A DNA stretch of 64,000 nucleotides from Rhabdornis inornatus. Its lineage: Eukaryota; Chordata; Aves; Passeriformes; Rhabdornithidae. The stretch spans positions 561,689 through 625,688 of the forward strand of contig VWZS01000175.1 of NCBI GenBank assembly GCA_013397075.1, given 5' to 3'. Positions within the stretch are counted from its first letter, which is position 1. Every line of letters begins with the position of its first letter. The notes beneath the pieces are model-generated. The model was given only the letters and a program-made list of their open reading frames with translations, was not told the DNA's origin and made no database searches. Shown piece after piece: positions 1 through 9,900 of the stretch. Made by a program: the position numbers and the translations under genes.

Positions 1-739
1 TTCTGTTTGTGTTTAGATGCAGTTTTCCCAAGCATTTGAGAATTTTTTATGGTTTTAATCTGGGTGAGACTTGCTGGGGGTGTTCAGTTGAGGCTGATGA
101 GGTTTTCCAGCCAAAGGCTGGCCAGCTGTTCCTGCTGAAATTCTCCCTGTGTTTGAGGGAGCCGTGGGCAGTCAGGTTGTCAGGGCAGGAGTCTCATGAG
201 CAAACGGGAGGTAACAGATCTGTTCCCTTCCATTTTAAGAGTGACCTTTAACTCACCAGACTTTGCAAAATAGCTGCAGCAGGATCCTGCTGGAAGTTTG
301 CCTCCAGAGCCCCAGTGTGAGGCCGGGCCTGGCACTGCCCTGCAGATCTGGGAAAACGCAGGAGCAGCACATCCCAGCGGGGCTGGGCTGCTCCCACCTC
401 TCTGCCCAAGGGAGATCCACACGGATTGACCCTGCTGGGCTCCATGGGATGGCTGGGAGCAGTGCCTGTGGCAACCAGGAGGTGACAGAGAAGACAGGAA
501 TCCTTTGCCAGCCTTGCAGTGAGGGACAGCAGCGTGGAATTGTGCGTTCTCCTTGACATTGATCCCCCACCACAAGTGCGAGGACGCGGCTTCGGTTCCA
601 GAAGGTGCAAGGAGCTATTTTTGGGTGTCCAACAGCTCCCCTGAACTCCTGGCTCATAGGTGGGCCATTGCTGTGGCAAGGCTGGGGGTTAATTTTGGCA
701 TATTTGACTTTTTTAAATGCATCTGTGTGAAAAAAGGAC
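1..739 (+). promoter_or_regulatory. PGM1: Sequence upstream of the muscle-type PGM1 first exon; candidate exon 1B promoter and 5' UTR
   Basis: No convincing coding exon is seen here; the open frames on both strands lack any recognisable family. In human PGM1 the muscle-type first exon (1B) has its own promoter inside the large first intron of the ubiquitous transcript, so this stretch is the expected place for that promoter. Visible motifs are a CArG/MEF2-like CTATTTTTGG at 615-624, an E-box CAGCTG at 123-128 and a TTTAAA-type AT-rich patch near 711-718. A TGA at 728-730 is in frame with the exon 1B ATG and closes that reading frame upstream. The promoter role is inference; no transcription start can be placed from sequence alone. 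Confidence 0.35.
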
Positions 740-997
740 ATGGAAGACGCTCCCCTGCCTCTGCTGACAGTGCCAACAGCTCCTTACAGCGACCAGAGAC
801 CGGGAACCAGCGGCTTACGGAGGAAGACCTTGTACTTTGAATCCAAGCTGAACTATTTGCAGAATTTTATCCAGAGTATATTCTTTTCCATAGACCTAAG
901 AGATCGCCAAGGAGCCTCTCTGGTGGTTGGAGGTGATGGGAGGTACCTCAATAAGTCTGCAGTGGAAGTGATTGTCCAAATGGCTGCTGCCAACGGG
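740..997 (+). CDS. PGM1: PGM1 exon 1B (muscle-type alternative first exon)
   Basis: This exon encodes residues 1-86, starting MEDAPLPLLTVPTAPY and carrying the PGTSGLR and VVGGDGRY motifs at the start of domain 1. It matches the human isoform 2 N-terminus, not the ubiquitous MVKIVTVKTQAY type. The ATG at 740 is the first in frame after the TGA at 728-730. Human isoform 2 begins 14 residues earlier, and that extension is not encoded directly upstream here. The exon must end at 997 (phase 0) to join exon 2 as ...AANG/IGR. This uses the donor GTTGGT at 998-1003, although a better-looking GTAAAT lies four bases downstream at 1002. Confidence 0.95.
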
Positions 998-3900
998 GTT
1001 GGTAAATGTTAAAGGGCTGAATTCCTGTGGGGTGTGGCTGAGAAATGCAGAAATCCATCAGAAATTAGGCACCGTGAGATTTAATTTCCCCAAAGGCTTT
1101 ATTCAACTGCTAACAGTGGTGTTTTAAAGGCAGATAGTTTGGGAGTACAGAAATTAATGTTTTTTCACTCTGTTGCAGTTGGGCAGAGAATACACACGGA
1201 GAGAGGAAAATAAATCCTGCTGGGGTTTGTGTGTTCTTGTTTTGTGCTTTGACATGCCCCAAGCTGTTGGCACCTGTGGATTTTTCACTTTCCATGAGAA
1301 TATAAACCCCTGATACTGTTCAGAAATGGAGTAACAGGGAGAGCCACCAGAGTGGCAAAGGAGAAGAAACAACCATGTTTTGCATTTCTCACCAGGTGTA
1401 AGTTGTGGCTGTGGGATAAATGCTCAGGGAGCCTTTGAAAATTGATATGAGTGTCAGCAAGTGAGTGACAGCCTTTATAGGGAGCTCAGTTGTCCTGGAA
1501 TTCTGTGTTTTGGAAGCAGAGCAAGAGGCTTGTGTGTTTGTGGTAGATTGTGGTTCATGCAAGGGGCTTTTGTCTTTGTTTAATTCTGCTTTTTAAGAAG
1601 AAAAGGCTCTGCTGTCTGTCCTGGATCTCTTAGGGCAGAGCAAACTTTGTGCAAAGGGACCTGGATTTTAGAAATTTGTTTGGCAAAAAAACCAGACTAG
1701 AACAGTGTAATAGTGAATGGGAAAATAGGATGAGATAATTTTATTCATTTATTTTAAAAATCAAACTATTTTCCATCTTGGGTGGGAAAAAATCTTCAGG
1801 CATTGCAAATTCATGTCTTCCTTTGAAATCAGTGTATGGGCTGAGCAGAAGAGCTGGAAAATGTGAACAGAGCCAGGCTTGGAGTGCCTGATACCAGGAC
1901 AGATCTGCTGGTGAGGCTCTTCTTTACCAGCTCAGACTTTTCTCTCCAGCACTGGGCCCAAGTCTGCCTAAATTTAGGGATTTAGGGGGTGGTTTGGGTA
2001 TTTTCCATGGATGTTTCTCCTCAGTCTGGCTGGTGCCTGTCAGTGTTGTGCTCGTGGTGGCTTGTGCTGCATCTCCTACACAGAAAGGGCTGCAAGGGTG
2101 GGCTGGGGGCACCATGGAATTTCCATGGCTGGAAAAGTTGTTCCCAGTGTTCCTGGGGGTAGAAGGGGCTGCAGGAGGTCCCTGTGTGCATCCTAATGGG
2201 GCTTTCAGTAAAACCGGGGTGGAATTATTGCCTGGATGGTTTTGAAGTGCTGTAACCCAAACTTGCTGCACAAAGTGGGTCTGTTTGGAGAATTCCATGA
2301 AAGGTGTTTCTCCAACATTGCAGCCTGAAGTTTTCCTCATAAGGAATTCCACAGACTCAAAAAGGATTAAGTGTAAATCGTTCAGCACATTGTTACACTG
2401 AGCAACCTTCCCCAGTGCTTACCACAAAGATTTAGCATTGGATGGGTGAGGAATGGCAGCTGAAAACCTCTGGAAGCCAAGGAGGATCCAAATCACAGAG
2501 CAGCTCACGTGGAGATGAGTGTTTCTTCCTTTCCTTCCTTGCTGGGGGGAAAAGCTGCAGTTTAGATCTGCAGGGAGGGCAAGGACAGGGGATTTGATGT
2601 GTTCATCCAGCTCTCCTGCAGCTGCTGCCTGCTTTGGCAGGGCAAATCCCTTGGTTTTCCTTCCTCTGCAGCATTCCTGGGGCACTGATGCACAGGGGTG
2701 CTGCAGAACGTGACCCTCAGAGGGAAACTGGGGAGCAGAAGGGGAAGTTTTGGAGAGGACCTTCCTGGAGCTTCCATGAATTCTCAGGGAAACTGAAGGA
2801 GCAAGGTTTGGAGGTCAGATTAAAGGACAAGGTGTGTCTGAAAATGGGGGAAAAGCCAGGCCTGTGGAGGTTGGACTGCTTCAAATGAAACGTGAGGTGC
2901 AATAAATGGGTGATCAGTGTGTGGGAAACGTGAGGTGCAATAAATGGTCAGTGTGTGGGAAACGTGAGGTGCAATAAATGATCAGTGTGTGGGCACAGTG
3001 AGGACTCCAATGTGAGCTGGTGTGAGCAGCTGGAGGCAGGGCCTCACTTTGGGTTTGTAAAGTGCTTTTCCACATTTCTGCTGTTATTTGCTAGAGGTGC
3101 AGCTCTGCCAGCAGCTGGGCTGGGACAGCTGGACCATGCAATAACTGACGGGCAGCAAGGCTGGGGCTTAGCACCTGGCAGTGCCAGGGGCCAGGAATCA
3201 CAGCCATGCCATGCCCTTGGCTCAGCACCCACCACAGCCTGGGAATGCTCCTCTTGATTCCTGCTTCAGCTTGTGCTTGAATGAAATCCCTCCTCTTTTC
3301 CCAGTCTGTTCTAGATCTGACCCTCAGCTGCTGCAGAGGAGTCTGGTGTGGTTTTAAATCCTGTCACCTCATTTAGGGGCTGTGGAAGGAGTGTGTTCTT
3401 CCAGGGAATTATCCACCTCCTGGTTTATTGCCTGGATTCTGATGTTGGTGTATTGCTCAGCACATTGCTCTGGATCCAATCTCATAACTCAAATCCCTGA
3501 ACTGATGGGAAGGAAGTGTGCTGCCTGCTGTGAGGAAGGATCTGCAGCTACTCCCAGGATGTTCAAGTTTTGTGTTATTTTGGCTTCTCTCTGCCCCACT
3601 GTATGTTTTGAAGGCAAATTTTGAGACCATAGCCAGAGGGAATGCTGTTTTTTTGTGGTGTTTAATGCCTGTGGACAGCTCAGCCCTTCAGTACATCCAT
3701 GTGCAGCATTGATGGAGGAAAATGCTGCAGCAGAGGGGGCTGGATGCACCATGGGGAGCTTTGGCAGGAACAGGGCTGTGCTTTGTAGGTGTAGAAGAAG
3801 AGATTACAGGCAACCTGACCAGTTGCAGTTGTACTAATTACCAAAGAAGAGAAAGAGCCTTGCCCTTAATGAGTTGTGACTAATAAAGATAAGTGTGATA

Positions 3901-6900
3901 AAAGGGGTGGGTTGGCTGCTCAGAGAGGACCCTTGAGGAAGAGACCCTCGAGGAGGTAGAGGAGCTCAGAGGAAGAAGAAACAATCCAGAGAGACACAGA
4001 GAAGAATGAAACAAGGACAGAGAGTTGCTGCAGTAGAAGATGTGCTGTGAGGTCAGTCTGGGTGTGATGGAGTTGGAGCCTGCAGTCGTAGCTGAGCTGG
4101 GTGAAAGCTGTGTTCAGAGTCTGCAAACCAATATTTGCAGTCAGAGTCCAGCAGGAAATAGCCAGCAGTCAGTCTGCAGCTGGACCTACAGTAGGAGCTT
4201 GCTGTAGTCAGAGTGAGGATGGCAAAGCTGTAAAGAAGAATAAACCAGGACTCTTTTCATGCTGTTAAATGAGAGTCTGAGTCTTGGCTCAATTCCACCC
4301 CTAACAACACATCTGCTGTGCCAGTGCTTTGTTGGCAGAGTTCGGGGTTTGGGCTGGCTGTGGGATTTGCCCTGACGGAGTTTGCTCTGCTCCTCCCCTG
4401 TCAGATCGGGCGCTTGGTGATTGGGCAGAACGGGATCCTGTCCACGCCGGCCGTGTCCTGCATCATCCGCAAGATCAAAGCCATCGGGGGCATCATCCTC
4501 ACCGCCAGCCACAACCCCGGCGGGCCCAGCGGGGACTTCGGCATCAAATTCAACATTGCCAACGGAGGTCAGGGCACTGCTGCTTTGTTTTTATTGCTCT
4601 TGTTGGAGAGATTTAGCTTCTTTTTCTGCCAGGGTTGGGATTAAATGTGTGGATTTCTTGTTTAGACTCAGATGTTTATTAATTCTTGTCTATGTTACAG
4701 ACTGTGAGTTCTGCAGCACTTCAAGCTAACAAGCTAAAAATGGAGATGTATCTCCCTCTCTACAAGGTCTTTTAAGGATAAATTATCCAATTAAGAAATG
4801 ACATCTAATTTTTTTTTTCTTTTAACCTCATAACCAACCACCCATGGCCCACAATGCAGACTCTTCTATCCAATTTCAAAATAACTCCCAAATTCATGAA
4901 GAAGAAAGTGAAGAAGGACAAACCTCCCCCCTAAAACCTCCATCTTGCTTTCTATATGTTACTATATTCTAAAACCTTAAATTCTAACTTTTTTACCATG
5001 TGATATTACACACTTTTATTTAAACTACACACCCATAATCTCAGTTCTGTCATTCAATTTTGGAAGCTTTTTCCACAGCCTCAGGTCAAAGGCAGTGTTC
5101 TCCTGGGGATCAGTGCCTGTCAGCACAGAAAGACTAAAATTCTCAGTGACCAGGGTTCCAACACTATTATTGTTATTTATTTCTTGTGTCCACCTGAGAA
5201 CCCAAATTCCTGTTCATATCCCAGGAATCCTGAGCTGTGGATGCTCTGCTCCCCTCATTCTCTGGTGTTCTTCTCCCAGCAGGGCATTCCCAGCCAAGTC
5301 TTTGCTGCATTCCTGAAGTTTCTTCTTTTTGCAGCTGGATTCTTTAACATCTTCCCCTTGCCCATTTCATTGTGCAGGTCCTGCTCCTGAAGCCATCACG
5401 GATAAAATTTTCCAGATCAGCAAGAAAATTGAGGAATATGCCATCTGCCCTGACCTCAAGGTGGATTTGGGCACCATTGGGAAGCAGCAGTTTGACTTGG
5501 AGAACAAATTTAAGCCATTTACAGGTAAAAAAATGTTCTTCCTCTTGGCAAGGTGAGGAATTGTGGTGTTTCTGTGACCATTCTGACCTCTGTTTCTCAT
5601 CTGTTGCATAATCCCAGTGAGGACATTGCTCCTGGCATTTATTTATTTGTTGATTTTGATTTATATAATTTTTTTGTCCTACAGAAGTTTCTACTTCAGT
5701 AGCAAAATCTTGATCTATCAAACTTCCCTAAAATCAAAGGCTGTTTTTTTCTGCAAGGCAAACATGTACTTAAAAACAGAAAAATGCAGTTAAAGTGAAT
5801 TTTCCTAATTAAAAATTATGGTTTAATCTTTCAACTGATTTTTTCCCATGGTTTCACATATAAAAGTTGCCCCTGTGAGTGGAAAAGCTGTTACATTTCA
5901 CACGTGATTTTTGTCAGTCACCCTTGAAATATGAAAATAAGTTTTAAAAAGGCTTTTTAAAAATACTGCAAGTATTTTTACTTGCAGTAAAATTGCTTGT
6001 AATTAACAAAGACATAAGATAAAAGATAATAAAAGTTGGTATTTCTCTCAGTCCCCACATCTTTGTAATGGGATTTTTATGCTGTGTTTTGTTTTTATGT
6101 TGGCTGCAAAGGTGCAACTTTTTGAACTATTAAGTTTACACTTCCCATTGACTTTGGTGGAAATTAAAGATCTCATTTTATATACATATTTTTAAATTTA
6201 AATGAAGTAGGATTGAGACCTCTTGAAGGAAGTTCAGGGAGCCTTAACTGGGAACAGAGTTTGCCTTGAGGATTTTGTTGGTCCACTTGTGACCTGATTA
6301 GCAGTGAGAGGCTGTAATTAAATTCCTAATTTAGCCCCATTATTCCTATTCTGATTCTCTGGGATGTTCAAGGTCTTTTGTGCTGAGCCCTCACCCTTTG
6401 CTCTGAGGATTCTCAGCACAGCAACAGGACTTGGTTATCACAATTCCAGGCTGGGAGGGTTGATCCCTGTCTCCTTCTCTTTTCCAGTGGAAATTGTGGA
6501 CTCTGTGGAAGCCTATGCCAACATGCTGAGGAATATCTTTGACTTCAATGCCTTGAAGGAGCTGCTGTCAGGGAAGAACCAGCTCAAGATTCGCATTGAT
6601 GCCATGCACGGGGGTAAAAAGGGCTCTGTGGGCTCAGGTGTCCTTGGGGATTTGTCACCTACTTCAGACAGAAAGGTTTTCTCTAGAATTTGTATTGCAA
6701 GTTTGGGGTTTGGTTTGTAGCATACTGGATTTTTCTTTTTGGGAGCAAACTTTTAATGTCTTGTGTTATTTTCTTTTGTCAAGTGTTGTGTTTTGGGGGT
6801 TGGAATGAGCTCATCTTTAAGGTCCCTCCCAACTCAAACCATTCTAGAATTCTGTGAAATCTTTCATGCAATCCTGAAATGGTTTGAGTTGGGAGGGACC

Positions 6901-9900
6901 TTAAAGTTCATCCAGTTCCACCCTTGCCATGGGCAGGGACATCTCCCAGTAGCCCAGCTTGCCCCAAGCCCTGTCCAGCTTGGCCTGGGACACCTGCAGG
7001 GATGGGATGAATTTTGATGTGAGCTCCTAAACCACAAAGTACCTGAAGGGACCCAAACTGAGCAGCCTGAGGTGGGTGCTGCCATGGCTGCTGCAGAGCT
7101 CCCTCAGGGCTGAGCCATCTCCTTCCTCTCTGTTCTGCTGAGACAGTTGTGGGCCCTTATGTGAAGAAGATCCTGTGTGAGGAGCTGGGAGCCCCAGCAA
7201 ATTCAGCTGTGAACTGCACTCCCCTGGAGGATTTTGGGGGCCACCACCCTGACCCCAACCTGACCTACGCTGCTGACCTGGTGCAGACCATGAAGACAGG
7301 GGAGTACGACTTTGGAGCTGCCTTTGATGGAGATGGGGTAAAGGAACTGCTCAGAATTCCCTCTTTTCCCCTCTAATCAGCTCTGGGGTCTGTGCTCAGT
7401 GTATGCACCTTTTTTCTCCCTCTCTCCGTTGTAATCATGAGCCACTGGCTGCAGTTTGCCACCACAGAAATAATTGGATACTGTGTCAATAAGCCCAAAC
7501 TGTATGAAAATAACTTAAAAAAAATCAGCAGGAAGGTGAATCACTATGGAGGTTCAGCTGTGTAACTTCTTCAAAGCTCTGTGTTTATTCCAGAAAATCT
7601 CTGGGAATTGTTGGGTTTATGGGCCGGGCCCTGGGCTGAGCAGGGAGCTGAGCTGTGCCTGTGCTTGTGAGAGCCTAAACAGGGATGCAGGACTCCAGAC
7701 CGGCTCTTTAAATGCTGTTTATTGTATCCAAACGATACAGCAATTCACGGGTCATGGGTGACGAGAGCCCAGCCCACAGCTTTCAGTCTCAGCTGTGGGC
7801 TTGGTTTGTCTGAAACCACTCTAGTTCTGTTACAATGCATTATATACTTTTCTTTGCTGAACATCCTAATACATGACAACCAATCAATATTTTTACTATT
7901 ACCTATAGCCTATCATAACTACTAACATCACCACGTTCATGTTACTATTCTCCAATCACAAAAAGTTAGTATGTTACAGTTTAAGCTAGAAGTTGTTTTT
8001 AAGTTTTCTTGCAGTGAAAAATTCTGAGATATTTTTCTTGCTTGCAACATTGGCTTTCTTGTTTGCCTGTGAAAATCTTTTTGCTTGGTAAAAACATCTT
8101 TTCTTTGAGGTGGAATTATCCTTTGCTCTGAGCTATAAAAACCCTTTACAACTCACTTACCCTTTGCTTACTAGTTATCCAGTAAGACTGGCTCAGCAAT
8201 TCTTCTATATCAAAACTTGCTATCATTCCTATTCCTTCTTCACATTCTACATTCAACCATCTTTCTGTGAGACCTTCCTGTCAAATCCTCATCCTTCCCA
8301 ACGTGTGCTGTGTCCCGCAGGATCGTAACATGATTTTGGGCAAGCACGGCTTCTTCGTGAACCCCTCGGACTCGGTGGCCGTGATCGCTGCCAACATCCT
8401 GAGCATCCCGTACTTCCAGCAGACCGGGGTGCGCGGCTTCGCCCGGAGCATGCCCACCAGCGGGGCCCTGGACAGGTGACGCCCCTGGGGGAGGGGACAG
8501 GCCAGGGGATGTCCCTTCCCTGCGATTTCCCTCCCCTCTCTGTCCCGTGTTTGAGCAGCGCGGAGCTGCCAGAGCAGCGCTGAGGTTTCACTGATTCAGC
8601 CCTGCCTGGGGACATGGCATGTTGGAACCCTAAAACCTGGGAGTTTGGAACTTTCTGTGCTTTCTGACACTGACCCTCAAGGGAACACTGCTTTTGACTT
8701 GAGGCCTTGGAGAAAGCTTCCAAATTTGAGTGATGGAGTTAAATTCACTGGTGTGTAGTGAATAGAAGTATGTAATTCACACGGTGAAGGGTTTGGAATT
8801 TGGGGTTTTTAGAATATAGTAATGGGTATGGGACAAAATAAAGATTCTTGGGCATTGGCTGTTCTTCCTTCTTGCTCCTTTTTCATGATTGCAGGTAGTA
8901 GTTTTTGGTTGGATAGAAAGTACTGCAGTGTGGGTCACAGGTGTTTGGTCATTGGGTCAAAAGTATAAATAATATAGATGTTAGTTTTTAATTGGATAGT
9001 TAGGCTTTAAAAGACCTTGGAACTAGCAAGATACACCTCCATTTTTTCACTTTTACCTTGTTAGCTGGAAGTGCTGCAGAACTCACTGTAACATAGATAA
9101 GAACTAACTCTTGTCTGAGTCAGGACAAGAAAATCTCTCTTGTGCATTCAATCCTGACTCTGAGTGAAGGCAGAGGGAAAAAGAAGAGAGCCACAAATAC
9201 ATAAAGCCACTAATGGCAGAGCTGGGCTGAGCTCTTGGCGCTTTCTCTGCCCTACAGATAAGCCCAAACAAATGGCTCTCCTCACCCTTCTTTTCCTTAA
9301 ATTTGATAGTGATACTTTGTTGGTGAAATGCTTTGAGATCTGCAGCTTAAAATGGCTTTGAAGAGCTGTGTGTTTGTATCTGTTCTGTAAATGCACATCC
9401 CACCCATCTCCCAGATACCACACTGGGATGAAATAGAGGGATTGTACCAAAGCAGTGCCATTCCCTGCCTTTAGTGGCACCCCAGGAGAGCTGCTGATCC
9501 CATTTCCCCTGGGAGAATCCAGGGATGTGACTTGGCCTTCTTGCCTTGGCAGGGTGGCCCAGGCTACAAAGATTGCTTTGTATGAGACTCCAACAGGCTG
9601 GAAGTTCTTTGGAAACCTGATGGATGCAAACAAACTGTCCCTGTGTGGAGAGGAAAGCTTTGGGACTGGTAAGTCAGCATTCCCAATATCACCATGATGG
9701 TGGTGTTCCTTCTCTTAGTTGTTTATTCTTTAGAGCTTGGGATTTATCTTTTACCTGCAGTCGTTAATACTTGTAAAATATTAAAATATAAAAAAGGCTT
9801 GGAGGAATTAGTGTGGAAATGAACACAATGCCAAAGTTTTTGTGAAGTAGGAGCTCCTCCTCCTCCAGTTCTCCAGGAAGGCACGTGGAGATAGGCAGGA

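Larger units (their letters stand above)
998..4404 (+). other. PGM1: PGM1 intron 1 (from exon 1B)
   Basis: This intron of about 3.4 kb shows no further exon. The human exon 1B to exon 2 distance is about 6 kb, so it is comparatively short. It holds a three-copy tandem repeat at 2887-2993 and an LTR at about 3777-4309 that ends roughly 100 bp before exon 2. The acceptor is a pyrimidine-rich tract ending in TCAG at 4401-4404. Apart from these I see nothing in it. Confidence 0.9.

Noticed and set aside
1001..1012. Extension of exon 1B to the stop codon after GVGKC
   Set aside because: These codons are intron read-through. Joining to exon 2 at 997 restores the conserved NGIGRLVIGQNG.
3777..9172. 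Possible intact endogenous retrovirus between the LTRs
   Set aside because: The LTRs are of different families or opposite orientation, with PGM1 exons between them. No gag, pol or env sequence is present, so they are separate solo LTRs.
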